Virus record (IMG/VR): IMGVR_UViG_3300023174_000058
Location: 62,001-126,000 of that record
Strand: one strand, 5' to 3'
Origin: a virus
DNA: 64,000 nt
Part shown: positions 43,301 to 52,380 of the stretch, piece after piece
How positions within the stretch are numbered: position 1 is the stretch's first letter
Layout of the letters: every line of letters begins with the position of its first letter
Notes under the pieces: model-generated
Seen by the model: only the letters and a program-made list of their open reading frames with translations
The model's database searches: none
What the model was told of the DNA's origin: nothing
Translations under genes and position numbers: made by a program

Positions 43301-44826
43301 TCCAAACACTAACAAATGGAAAAGAATACTCTTTTAATATTAGAATAAGAAAAAATAATAATTTTTCTATGTTCAAAAGAATTTCTAGTATTGGCAGTAA
43401 CGATCTACCAATCGAAAGTATATTTGGACCGCCAACACAAATTAAAAGTTCTGTTGTTAATAAAAACAATTTATTTAATAGAATAAGTTATTATCCATTT
43501 TGTCCTCCATATTTTGCGGATCGTTTTCTCGACATAGCATCAACTAATCCAAGCACAGATGTTTTAGATGTTCCTGTAACAGTATCATTTATTGCGAATG
43601 ACACAAGAAAATATTCGCTTGAAGATATTTTTAGTTCGGTAACATGTAAAACGTACATAGGTCCAGAGTATGGGCCTCCCGCTTATTATCCATATTCAAA
43701 TGGCATTAGGACGCTACTAGAAAATCTTTTAAATTTAAAAAATAAAATAAACTCAAAGCAAATTACTTTCAGCACAACTACTGGTTTACCAACTGATACA
43801 GTTGATAAAGATGATTTTAGATGGGTAATACAAACAAAGTTTGAAACGCCTCTTATTGATTATGACGATACAACAGAAGCGTCTTCTTCGGTAGGTTCTG
43901 CGCACGTAGGCACATATAGCAGCGCAGGATCCACGAACACTGGGCCTTTGTCTACTGAATTTCGATATAATTTGCTTGAAGGTATATGGTCTTCCTATGG
44001 AAATGTTCCAAAAGACGGTCAAAGTGTACAGATAATCATAGATGATGATGGAGCCGAAAATTCATTATTAGAAGCAGTAGGATTTAGACGAGAATCCAAA
44101 TCAATCGGTCAGCTAGCGACAAACAAAACAATACAAGAAGCAATTGTTTTAGCGCCTTTTGCTGTTAAAAATGCTGATACAAATATATTCACATATAACA
44201 CAACAGAGGATAAATATTTTATCAAGATCCCAGAATCAACCATAAACAGACTACTAAAAGTCCCAAATTATAGATTGATAGATAGAAACAACAATAGGCG
44301 TATGGATAAAATAAAAACAATCCTAAACACAAATCTAGAAATTGATAAAAACAATTCTATAGTAGATTTGATGATTAAAATGGTTAATTATAATATTCCA
44401 CCGCATCTAAATTGGCTGTTCGATACTAATATCGAACCATTTGTAATGTATATTGCTGAATTTAATCATGTATTATCCAAACAAGACCTAGCGGATATTT
44501 GGCAAGGAACAATGCCACAAATTGCTCAAGTTCCAGAAGAACAGCAAGTGACGTTGGAACATTCATTAGGGCCAGATCAGCTATTGGGGAATCTTGATTT
44601 GGGTAAATATGATCTAAAAATGAAAACGTTCAAAATCAAATATAGAGCAAATGGTAGCTATTATGATATGTTAGACGATATCGAAGATAATAAAAATTAT
44701 AAATATGTAAAAAGCGATACATCTATCCCTTGGTATACATATAACTGGCCTTATGATTACTTCTCCCTTGTAGAACTAGTTAATATACAAGCGGGCGAAG
44801 TATACGAAAAATCAGGTAGCGTATAA
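40327..44826 (+). CDS. Large virion structural protein (1499 aa)
   Basis: 1499 residues, rich in Ser, Asn, Tyr and Asp as is common in baseplate or fibre-network proteins. The opening LLVSWNFETVTGSNSS resembles the start of a jelly-roll strand. No catalytic motif is seen. It lies in the TAATG-coupled chain from gp6 to 50070, so it is very likely made with the baseplate. Function otherwise unknown. Confidence 0.68.
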   Translation: MALNSDLLVSWNFETVTGSNSSGQFEVADVSTTYSGIGTGFDANSQNFILKEDILTGKKQHFETLEGSDTIQIVDFDDERTSQINKPSSVRLAIENSMYQIVSDEMMNLFTTVNSYAFKFSVPDNKYQPEYDKLIELRKGFFENIDGKPDLERYIEFYKWIDSSLGALLDQLKPENSSDISGLKVTVESHILERNKYQHQLPVTIEPNKIFSSGIQVIKSNATTSSNKQDYLTTSADNIAVDNDKVISVGNILNKNYSSNTEIIQTAGKIHNNRGTKENKTVIQTKFSAGDGLSEQFRDSSEEFSVYNDTNQRALNLRTEFNLSQSQDRRIDQGTSSNVDFEDNAFVQRNVPYAARNYAHTESIDYTSIPSEDILQLRYNNRLIYDLTNGKEVIEPPIRFAVSAKHKVRMVGAFEDMDIESPYYSKIDTFTPRTLNATGTSVYFDRSEFGRLDDADTFYKKIDGASTSSIDIKRVEILDNIFPRKDMMGRAVIRTKSDYEEEKGTFSSTELTWSQNSYNNNSADIRSFWRDNYEDRKRTRGADNPTSYTGSINALGSYNLSESNSYQLSNPSNYLVLTGSNYSGTCNFTTNIFNNYYDLLSTVEASSSVSDRADPRIYIDLRSSGIGDISAYSHGELSKFIVSSSLVPRAKPTFIFNNFPSYISDRYYYPGSFIFSAGYYPSASFGFNLSYQTGLDSRIKPFYDSYKLYFENIKGKSHNSSIIPEFQVSNFDKLLSQDFNDPYDNGEYLKILGRENTDQYYSNISDALNIDFNKFFDKDSNKIKFKFNGIKKLLPYNGFYPQQASAKIVNLFSSSYFSGSSLGEAQKQTLLQPLFAPGVLFNTIKAGIAMDYPVCITSSLITTASIYTNVYNNTNTASCDENIRVIKSGSITDRAAFESLLDPKKFYFDLFSDSDKRLIYLDPTHYSDIFTYNSASNAIIPSASYADIQDSFINNKDDQYKAYINNFLSEIPNFFLKNNNLTYFISRPESEFQTLTNGKEYSFNIRIRKNNNFSMFKRISSIGSNDLPIESIFGPPTQIKSSVVNKNNLFNRISYYPFCPPYFADRFLDIASTNPSTDVLDVPVTVSFIANDTRKYSLEDIFSSVTCKTYIGPEYGPPAYYPYSNGIRTLLENLLNLKNKINSKQITFSTTTGLPTDTVDKDDFRWVIQTKFETPLIDYDDTTEASSSVGSAHVGTYSSAGSTNTGPLSTEFRYNLLEGIWSSYGNVPKDGQSVQIIIDDDGAENSLLEAVGFRRESKSIGQLATNKTIQEAIVLAPFAVKNADTNIFTYNTTEDKYFIKIPESTINRLLKVPNYRLIDRNNNRRMDKIKTILNTNLEIDKNNSIVDLMIKMVNYNIPPHLNWLFDTNIEPFVMYIAEFNHVLSKQDLADIWQGTMPQIAQVPEEQQVTLEHSLGPDQLLGNLDLGKYDLKMKTFKIKYRANGSYYDMLDDIEDNKNYKYVKSDTSIPWYTYNWPYDYFSLVELVNIQAGEVYEKSGSV

Positions 44827-45659
44827 TGGCAGCATTTTTAGATCAAAAAGAGGAAGTTTTATCAGTTGAGCTTACAAAACACGGCAGAAAGTTGCTTGGT
44901 TTGGGCCAACTTGAACCAGAATTTTTTTCTTTTTTTGATGATTCTGTTATTTATGACGCAAATTATGGCGATTTAACCGAACAACAAAACGAAATTCAAA
45001 ACCGTCTTTTAAACGAAGATCTAACTTTACGCGCATTAAATGTTACTGACGACATACAACTAGCCCCACTGGGGCGTTCAAGTCCGTCCTCAGATTATGC
45101 ACCAGCTTGGAATCTAAAAGTGTTAAATGGTTCTATAGATTCTTACAACTCTTCTAGTTCAAACTATCTTCAAAAAGAGTTTGATATGAAGGATATAACA
45201 TATACCGTTTCTCTTGAAAAAACAAACGTATCAAATATTCCAAATTTTAATCTCTCATCGTTTGAGCTAGAGGACGGAAGAATTGTAAAAGTTGATGATG
45301 ATTATATCTTACTAGAATTAATAGAAGAGAACGTGGAAGATGAATTTCAAAACTTTACAATAGAACTTTTCACATATGATGAGTTGGCTGGCGGTAAAAA
45401 CGGAGGTTTGGAGCGCCAGTTAATGTTTTTGCCAAAACAGACCAACATAATTGATGGTATCATTTATGATGAAAGCGAGCTTCCAAATAGATTCGCAGAT
45501 ATAAAATTAACAAAAAATGATGCAGAATTCTATTTAGATGTGCTTGTAGATAATGAGATAGATCAAGCGATCATTACAAAAGCCGCTAAAGCCGTCAACG
45601 AAGTTGTTAAAGCAACCTACACCACTACGTTTGAAGGCCCAACAGGATCAGACTGCTAA
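44826..45659 (+). CDS. Virion protein sharing an N-terminal module with the gene at 50106
   Basis: 277 residues. The first about 45 residues (FLDQKEEVLSVELTKHGRKL, then a phenylalanine-rich FFSFFDDS and YDANY) parallel those of the protein at 50106 (FLNNSGDIILDAVLTDYGRQ, then FAFGDDEIDY). The shared LTxxGRxLL and DD-xxxxDY pattern suggests a common attachment or trimerisation module. The rest is acidic and strand-rich. Both ends are TAATG-coupled. Confidence 0.65.
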   Translation: MAAFLDQKEEVLSVELTKHGRKLLGLGQLEPEFFSFFDDSVIYDANYGDLTEQQNEIQNRLLNEDLTLRALNVTDDIQLAPLGRSSPSSDYAPAWNLKVLNGSIDSYNSSSSNYLQKEFDMKDITYTVSLEKTNVSNIPNFNLSSFELEDGRIVKVDDDYILLELIEENVEDEFQNFTIELFTYDELAGGKNGGLERQLMFLPKQTNIIDGIIYDESELPNRFADIKLTKNDAEFYLDVLVDNEIDQAIITKAAKAVNEVVKATYTTTFEGPTGSDC

Positions 45660-47878
45660 TGTTTACAGTTGCTACAATTAACGACTCATCGCAAAATTTA
45701 ATAGCACCATCTGTATACATTGATGGTGTTGAAAAAGAAAACAATACTTACAAAATACACTATTCTCTTGTTGATAACAATAATTCTTGGATGAACAATG
45801 AAGATATTTTAAGTAATCTAAGCGTGTATATAAGCGATGGTATTTCTACAGAAAAAAGACTTTTAAATACAACAATTGCCGCAAATCAAATAAAAAATAA
45901 TACTGTAAAAGATTACGCTATTCTATTCAACACTGCTTCAACCGTAACTATAACCGCTTGGAGCGGAAATGAAAATATAAGCAGCAGCGTAGTCACGCAG
46001 TCTGTATTACTTCAATCTAATATTGTAAAGGCATCATATAACGGCGTAACGTATGATTATGTAAATAAAATAAAAGATTTTGATATTCTAAACTTTATAA
46101 ATACAATAAACTTAAATACAGGTTCGCAAGTAACTTCAAGCACACCACTAGAAAGCGAGCTATTGATATCTTATAATCCAATTAAAAAAGCTTCACTTGG
46201 TTTTATAATAAATTTAGAAAAGCTATTTACACAAAAATCATCATTTTATAATATTTTAAAAGGTAACGAAAATTATAAAAAGTTAATTTTAACAAATTCT
46301 AAAATTAATGATAATTTAAGCTATTTTTCGAAGAAAAACTTAACAAAAAAAGCAAAAGACTATACAAAAATAGCCAACCCTATTTCAGCAAGTATAATAG
46401 ATGCACAAACGTTTTTATATTATGTTGGCGTCGTTGATGATAACACGCAAATAGACGACAAAAGCTATTATGATATTAGCGCGCATATAGAATTTAATGA
46501 TTTTTCAAATGAATTTATTGGTGATAATATTAGAGAAAGTTTAAAGCAAGCGCAATCATTTTTAGAAAAATACAAAAATAGCTTTATAATATCTTGGAAT
46601 GATACTTCAATAAATGATCCAAATACTTTTGTATTTGAAAATTATTACGAGCAATATACCAAAAATATAGAATCATATATTAATGATTTATCACCTCTAT
46701 GTGCGTTGTTGTCTGGTCTTAGTACACAGAAGTTTGCTAGTTTATTTATGTCACTTTTGCACCCGCTAATGACAACACCAGAATTATTAAATAAACTAAC
46801 TGATTTTACTACGAAATTACAAGACACGATTGAATCTATATCTTCTTTGACGGCAAGAGGCGATGCAATTACAAAAAGTAATGTTATATATGATAAGATT
46901 TTTGGTAATTCGGAAGAAAATATCTTTTCTGCTGATTTAAATTATGATTATGACGCTAACACAGGCATTGAATTGCTATCTGCTGATAGTGTTTCTGATA
47001 GAGCAAAAGAAACAATAACGCCGTTAAAAGAGCTAACGCAAACTGATTTTGAAAGCAGAAAAATATTAGAAGCACGAAAATATTTTAGTAACCCAAGCGT
47101 TTCAACAATTAATCAGATAAATCTATTTTCAATAGCAAGTTTTGACATAAAAGGTACATCATTTCAATCTCTTATTGGATTAACGCAGACAGATGTTTCC
47201 CCATATAATGATGTTTACTTATCAATAAAAGAATATAATGATTTTAATTTTAGCTATAAAAAACCAGAAACTTATTTCTTTCAAATTTCAAAAGATGGCA
47301 TAAACATAAAAACATTATCTAACAGAGACAATAAATCTATTAATTCCTTGCAGAAGAGTACATTATTTGATTCAAACCGAGATACAAAACAATCTTCGCT
47401 TAAGTTTATGACTGATACAAACATTAAAAGCCTTTATTATGTATTAGATAATGAAATATTTATTTCTCTTGAAAACATAAAAGATACACAGCACTATAGA
47501 GCAGCCAATAACGATGGCACAGGCGAAGCCTCAGTGTTTAAGTACGCAGAATCTTATTTAGAAAATCCTGACTTAAAAGCAAAGACTTTCATATATTATA
47601 ATAATCTTTTTAGTATAACAAGCCTAACGGAAGCGAATACAACAGATTTAGACATTTATGAGCTACAAGATAATAAAACTAGCTGTGTTTCAGATCTTTT
47701 TACTAAAAAATTAAGACAATTTAATCGTTTTTTTGCCGTTCGTAAAGCCACTACTAAGCCAACGTACGTATTACCTGTATTAAATTTACAAAATGATATT
47801 AAATTAAATGTTCCCGCTATTTATCTTAGCAGAAGCACAACGCCAGCAAAAATTAATATATCAACATCTGAATTATAA
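45659..47878 (+). CDS. Virion structural protein (739 aa)
   Basis: 739 residues, TAATG-coupled on both sides. N-terminal third is strand-rich (an immunoglobulin-like impression: VYIDGVEKENNTYKIHYSLV, then VTITAWSGNENI); the middle is helical (about 290-400). No family is recognised. Assigned to the virion by position. Confidence 0.62.
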   Translation: MFTVATINDSSQNLIAPSVYIDGVEKENNTYKIHYSLVDNNNSWMNNEDILSNLSVYISDGISTEKRLLNTTIAANQIKNNTVKDYAILFNTASTVTITAWSGNENISSSVVTQSVLLQSNIVKASYNGVTYDYVNKIKDFDILNFINTINLNTGSQVTSSTPLESELLISYNPIKKASLGFIINLEKLFTQKSSFYNILKGNENYKKLILTNSKINDNLSYFSKKNLTKKAKDYTKIANPISASIIDAQTFLYYVGVVDDNTQIDDKSYYDISAHIEFNDFSNEFIGDNIRESLKQAQSFLEKYKNSFIISWNDTSINDPNTFVFENYYEQYTKNIESYINDLSPLCALLSGLSTQKFASLFMSLLHPLMTTPELLNKLTDFTTKLQDTIESISSLTARGDAITKSNVIYDKIFGNSEENIFSADLNYDYDANTGIELLSADSVSDRAKETITPLKELTQTDFESRKILEARKYFSNPSVSTINQINLFSIASFDIKGTSFQSLIGLTQTDVSPYNDVYLSIKEYNDFNFSYKKPETYFFQISKDGINIKTLSNRDNKSINSLQKSTLFDSNRDTKQSSLKFMTDTNIKSLYYVLDNEIFISLENIKDTQHYRAANNDGTGEASVFKYAESYLENPDLKAKTFIYYNNLFSITSLTEANTTDLDIYELQDNKTSCVSDLFTKKLRQFNRFFAVRKATTKPTYVLPVLNLQNDIKLNVPAIYLSRSTTPAKINISTSEL

Positions 47879-50070
47879 TGAGTAAAAAAGGCAAAAGAGC
47901 AATTTATATTAATTCAAATATATTTGCTCAAAATGTAAAACCAGAAAACTTTAATAAAGATTCGGCTGGATCGCAGATCCCTGATCCAATCCGTTATTAT
48001 TCTGGTAATTTTTGGACATTTAAGAATAACAATCTTACAAAAACAGACGTTGCTCCACTTTTCAATATCGCCAAAGAAAATTTTAGTCCTGACACAATCA
48101 CGCTAACTGTTGATCAAAGCAAATTTTATGAAGACACTTTTGAAAACGGCATACTTATAAAAAAATTTAATAAATCAAGTTGGTTAGATTTTATTGAACA
48201 AACCGTTCCAGCGCAAGAGCAAATATTTGAAGACTACTATGTAAATTTTGCAGAACCTATAAATATAGCAGAAAGTGGGCAAATTGCGGAAGGTGATATA
48301 AGTTTTTTAAATAGAGAATTTATATTTAATTTTTATTCTCCTTCTTACGAAGCTCTTCTATCCGACCAAACTTTTGATGTAACAATTTTACCAACAGTAT
48401 ATAACGTATTAAGAAACAATCAGGTCGATATAAGAACTGAGGAAGAAAATCTAATCTTATCTCTTGGTGGGTTTATAGAATCAAATTACGTTGATTCACT
48501 CACTACATCTAATAAAACAAACGATTTATTAAAAGAATATTTTAATCAATACGCAGAAACTTTTGTCCTACCAGACGTTGCACCTGTAAAAAAGCGCATA
48601 AGACAAACAAATTCAATTATTAATTTAAATACAGAAACATTATCACTAGTAAAAAAATTAAACAATAAATATGTTCCGTTTCCATTTTATATGCAGACAG
48701 AATTTAGTAATCTAGCTTCAGAATATAACAATCTAATTCATGTTTTAGATGATTTTGAAGGAACAAAAGACAATCTACTTTCATATATACAAAATCAATT
48801 CAGCATTAAAACAAAAAATTTTTTGTACAGTAGCGATGATGTTACACCAACAGAATTACAATTACAAGAGTTAGATATTAAAACTTGGATAGACAGTAAT
48901 ATAGCAAGAACCACAGCGACTGACGTTAATATCACTCCATCTGTTGCTATATCATTTAGCCAATTAATCGATTATCTTAAAGATAATATAAAAATAAAAA
49001 ATCGTAAATATGAAAATTTTGTAAAAGAATCATGCTTCTACGATGTTCTTTTTTATAAAATTGAAAAAAGGCAATTTAACTACAATAAACAAAATAAACC
49101 AATAAATACGTACTTTGTAACTCCAGATAAAGGTGATTTAATAAAGTTTATCGATACTCAAATAAAGTATGGGGTAGATTATTACTATACAATCACCGCC
49201 TATACAATGGTTATCGGTTCAGAATATAATTATACGCCATATTATAACGAAACAAACAAGCTAGAAAAGCAAAGGGATATAGAAAAAGGTAAATACAAAC
49301 TAAATGTAACTGCTAAACCAGCGTATAAAATACTTGAAATCCCATTTGCCAAATTCACAGGTGCAGTACATGAAAAACCATACACAAAACCTGTTATGAG
49401 CGTTTCACAGTTAGAAAATGAATTATTCTTTAGACTATTAGATTCGGATTTACAAAGCTCAGAAGAGTTTGAGATTGTTGAAAATAATGATTTTAAGTTA
49501 TTTGAAAATATAAGACTCTCTCAAGATAACGAAAATCCAAATGAAATTGTTTCTTCTATCAATAATAATGCTAATGTAAGATTACAAATTTACAAAACAA
49601 CAAATTATCCAACAAATTATTTATCTTTCCAAAATAAATTATATAAAACACTAATATTAGAAAATAACAATAAAAGCTTTATAGATACAATCCTAGACAA
49701 TACAAAATATTATTATATGTTCCGTTTTTTAAACGAGCATAATGTGCCTTCTAATGTTTCAAAAATTATAGAAGTTAAATTAATAAATGAAGAAGGCTAT
49801 TATTACTTAGAAACAAAAGACATAGATGTTAAGACGCCATATCCTAAGAAGAATTTTAAGGCTATGAAAAGATATCTTCTTGTTAGGCCAAGCGTTTTAC
49901 AAGTTCAGCCACATTTCGATAAAGACATAAAAACAATAGATGATGTTTATTTAGGAACAAATCAGCAAAATGTATGGGACAAACCGTTTGTTCTTAAAAT
50001 AACATCAAATAAAACAAATAGAGTTTTAAAATTTAACTTTACGGCAACATTAGATAAGAAAAAAGAATAA
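47878..50070 (+). CDS. Virion structural protein (730 aa)
   Basis: 730 residues, TAATG-coupled to the previous gene. It is rich in Asn, Lys, Tyr and Phe with no recognised motif; the C-terminal segment is strand-rich (YLLVRPSVLQVQPHFDKD) and ends in a Lys cluster. It closes the coupled baseplate run that begins with gp6. Confidence 0.62.
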   Translation: MSKKGKRAIYINSNIFAQNVKPENFNKDSAGSQIPDPIRYYSGNFWTFKNNNLTKTDVAPLFNIAKENFSPDTITLTVDQSKFYEDTFENGILIKKFNKSSWLDFIEQTVPAQEQIFEDYYVNFAEPINIAESGQIAEGDISFLNREFIFNFYSPSYEALLSDQTFDVTILPTVYNVLRNNQVDIRTEEENLILSLGGFIESNYVDSLTTSNKTNDLLKEYFNQYAETFVLPDVAPVKKRIRQTNSIINLNTETLSLVKKLNNKYVPFPFYMQTEFSNLASEYNNLIHVLDDFEGTKDNLLSYIQNQFSIKTKNFLYSSDDVTPTELQLQELDIKTWIDSNIARTTATDVNITPSVAISFSQLIDYLKDNIKIKNRKYENFVKESCFYDVLFYKIEKRQFNYNKQNKPINTYFVTPDKGDLIKFIDTQIKYGVDYYYTITAYTMVIGSEYNYTPYYNETNKLEKQRDIEKGKYKLNVTAKPAYKILEIPFAKFTGAVHEKPYTKPVMSVSQLENELFFRLLDSDLQSSEEFEIVENNDFKLFENIRLSQDNENPNEIVSSINNNANVRLQIYKTTNYPTNYLSFQNKLYKTLILENNNKSFIDTILDNTKYYYMFRFLNEHNVPSNVSKIIEVKLINEEGYYYLETKDIDVKTPYPKKNFKAMKRYLLVRPSVLQVQPHFDKDIKTIDDVYLGTNQQNVWDKPFVLKITSNKTNRVLKFNFTATLDKKKE

Positions 50071-50076
50071 AACGAC

Positions 50077-50087
50077 CTAATTATAAA
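50077..50087 (+). promoter_or_regulatory. Putative late promoter motif
   Basis: CTAATTATAAA, 29 bases before the ATG at 50106, in a 35-bp gap; AAAGAGG serves as Shine-Dalgarno downstream. Member of the CTAWWTATW set. Confidence 0.45.
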
Positions 50088-50105
50088 CAGTAAAGAGGAT
50101 AAATT

Positions 50106-51032
50106 ATGGCATCATTTCTAAATAATAGCGGCGATATCATCTTAGATGCCGTTTTAACAGATTACGGTAGACAACTATTAGCCAAAGGCGATGGTTCTTT
50201 TAACATAACAAAGTTTGCTTTTGGTGATGATGAAATCGATTATTCATTATGGGATGCAAATCAAACTACGGCCCTTAAAGATGTAGAGATACTAGGAACC
50301 CCAATTCTTGAAGCTTTTACAAATAATGCTGCTTCTATGAAAAGTAAGTTACTAACACTTAATATTGAAAATCTTTTATACCTCCCAATTCTTAAATTAA
50401 ATACAAATATCTTTAATACATCAAGTTTTAATTCTCAATTTACTGGTTTTGTTGTCCCAATCGATGACTCAAACAATACTACTACAACATCATTTACGCC
50501 AACAAATTCAGTTTATTTAACTGAGGGTCTAGTTAATTACAGCAATCTATTAACGATAGACCAAGGTATTGATTCAAGCGATACCGACAACAGAAAAAGC
50601 CTTGAGCAAGAAATTCCAGAGTTATATGAAAAAGAATATAACATTATTATGGATAATAGATTAGGTACTTTAGCATCTTCTATAAATGGCACACCAGAGA
50701 CGCCAGTAAGCATAGACGACGATAATATGGCAACATATAAAGTTTCTCTAACAAGCGCTGGCGGGTTTGTAACAAAAATCCCTGCAAACGGAACAAGCCC
50801 AACACAAAATGCAATTATAAATGGTTATCAAGGCACAAGACTACAATTTACTGTGTTACCAACAAGAACAGTTGAAAATAACAATATACTCGATAGATTG
50901 GGTGAACAGTTACAAATTAATCCAATTGACCCAACTGCTTATTATAGAACTGTTCGTACATCAGTCACAGTAGTCGGTATAACAACTGGTTATTCAGTAG
51001 AAATACCTGTTTTATTTGCTAAAAAAGTTTAA
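50106..51032 (+). CDS. Virion structural protein (308 aa)
   Basis: 308 residues. Its N-terminal module (LTDYGRQLLAKGDGSFNITK, then FAFGDDEIDY) is shared with the protein at 44826. The rest is Asn/Thr-rich with a strand-rich C-terminus (VRTSVTVVGITTGYSVEIPV). Probably a repeated tail or fibre-base component, perhaps abundant, as it starts a new transcription unit with a good Shine-Dalgarno. Confidence 0.66.
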   Translation: MASFLNNSGDIILDAVLTDYGRQLLAKGDGSFNITKFAFGDDEIDYSLWDANQTTALKDVEILGTPILEAFTNNAASMKSKLLTLNIENLLYLPILKLNTNIFNTSSFNSQFTGFVVPIDDSNNTTTTSFTPTNSVYLTEGLVNYSNLLTIDQGIDSSDTDNRKSLEQEIPELYEKEYNIIMDNRLGTLASSINGTPETPVSIDDDNMATYKVSLTSAGGFVTKIPANGTSPTQNAIINGYQGTRLQFTVLPTRTVENNNILDRLGEQLQINPIDPTAYYRTVRTSVTVVGITTGYSVEIPVLFAKKV

Positions 51033-51044
51033 TAGGAATATAAT

Positions 51045-52115
51045 ATGGCATCTTCATATAAATATCTTGGCACCAATGACCGTGTTGTTTCAACAACAAA
51101 TTTAACTGAGCAAGTAACAGAAGCGCAAGGATCCGCATGGTCTGCAACTGGCTTACCAGTGAGCTCTCCTGTTTTTGTTAAATATGCTTCCAGCAGTTTA
51201 AATGTATTTGACGTAACAATTGGTAGAAGCAGCGAAACAACAAGCTCAAATTCAACAACGTTAGCAAGAGAACAGGCAAACTATAACCAAATGGCAAAAG
51301 TGCTCCTTGGACACGATGCTAGCGGACAGATACTAAAGTTTAGCCTTGATGCCGATGCTAGCATCTCAAACAATATTTTGCACAATGCTATATTCCTAAA
51401 TTTCGCAAGAACGCAATTTAAAGATAAAATTAAAAGCGGCACATTTAAAATTTTAGTAAATGTAAGCGGTGCATCAGATGTATATCTTTCTGATACAAGC
51501 GGAACGGTTGGTCCAACTGTCAGAGAAGCGCAAACTGGGGAAGTTGGTCTTCTTTATGTAAGCGGTGCGGCTACAACTTCTGGCCTTACTTCATCACTAA
51601 ATGTTACTGGTGGGCTTGTATTTTATGAAGCCGGTATAGCAGTTATATCTCCTTATATCTTTTCTAAATATGGAATTAATGCGCCTCCCTCTTCTTCAAA
51701 TGATACTTTTGATACAAATTCAAGCGGAATATTAACTAATATTGGATATTTTAGTGGCAGTACTACGGTCGGTGCCACATTCGTAAGCAGCAGTACCCCA
51801 ATTTCTGCTTCCGCTTACGGTTTCAGTAGTAATCTATTAACTGCCAGCTTCCAAGCAGTAACAGAACTAAATTCAACTGTTTATTTCTGCCGTGCATTTA
51901 ATAATGAGTTTAACTATTCATCAAACCCAACCTATCTTAGCAGCAGCCAAATAATTGTCAAAGAAGGTGATCCAATGAACCAACCTGTTTCATATATAAC
52001 AAGCGTTGGTTTATATGATGACAATAACCAGCTCTTAGCGGTGGCTAAGTTATCAGAACCAATCAAGAAAACCCCAGATACAGAATTAATCGCGAGAGTT
52101 CGTCTGGACTTCTAA
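51045..52115 (+). CDS. Virion structural protein, paralogue of the gene at 52381
   Basis: 356 residues, Ser/Thr/Asn-rich. The C-terminal 40 residues (YITSVGLYDDNNQLLAVAKL, ending VRLDF) closely match the end of the protein at 52381 (YITKIGLYDKDKKLIGIASL, ending LKLDL), and both carry a central glycine-containing strand block. The shared end may be a docking or trimerisation tip. Short Shine-Dalgarno AGGA before the ATG. Confidence 0.65.
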   Translation: MASSYKYLGTNDRVVSTTNLTEQVTEAQGSAWSATGLPVSSPVFVKYASSSLNVFDVTIGRSSETTSSNSTTLAREQANYNQMAKVLLGHDASGQILKFSLDADASISNNILHNAIFLNFARTQFKDKIKSGTFKILVNVSGASDVYLSDTSGTVGPTVREAQTGEVGLLYVSGAATTSGLTSSLNVTGGLVFYEAGIAVISPYIFSKYGINAPPSSSNDTFDTNSSGILTNIGYFSGSTTVGATFVSSSTPISASAYGFSSNLLTASFQAVTELNSTVYFCRAFNNEFNYSSNPTYLSSSQIIVKEGDPMNQPVSYITSVGLYDDNNQLLAVAKLSEPIKKTPDTELIARVRLDF

Positions 52116-52116
52116 A

Positions 52117-52302
52117 ATGAAAAACATTAACGCAACAATAAAAAATGCAGCAAAAAATACAAATACAATAAAGTTTAATAAATGGAAAGGGGTAGTCAAT
52201 GGTAACATTTTTGATCCCACTCCTTATCCAACCGCTGCTGGCTGTGAAATACAACTAGATTTTAGCTGCGAAGACAATAGCCAATATATTGGGGTTGTTT
52301 AA
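52117..52302 (+). CDS. Small hypothetical protein
   Basis: 61 residues, one base after the previous stop. A basic Asn/Lys-rich N-terminus is followed by a short strand region with two Cys (GCEIQLDFSCEDN). No family is recognised. A clear terminator follows. Confidence 0.55.
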   Translation: MKNINATIKNAAKNTNTIKFNKWKGVVNGNIFDPTPYPTAAGCEIQLDFSCEDNSQYIGVV

Positions 52303-52319
52303 AAAGAAATAAAATATAG

Positions 52320-52355
52320 TAAGCGGTGCCCACAAAGCACCGCTTATTTTATTTT
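52320..52355 (+). terminator. Rho-independent terminator
   Basis: AAGCGGTGC (52321-52329) pairs with GCACCGCTT (52337-52345), extended by a T-A pair, around a 7-base loop, followed by TTTTATTTTG. It ends the transcription unit that starts at 50106. Confidence 0.88.
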
Positions 52356-52362
52356 GTGAAAA

Positions 52363-52373
52363 CTATATATTAT
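52363..52373 (+). promoter_or_regulatory. Putative late promoter motif
   Basis: CTATATATTAT lies 18 bases before the ATG at 52381, right after the terminator. No Shine-Dalgarno is visible, so the transcript may be leaderless. Member of the CTAWWTATW set. Confidence 0.45.
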
Positions 52374-52380
52374 TAGATAA

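Noticed and set aside
43786-44022. Minus-strand small frames inside the large virion genes
   Set aside because: They lie opposite well-supported coding sequence and have no ribosome-binding sites or recognisable domains.
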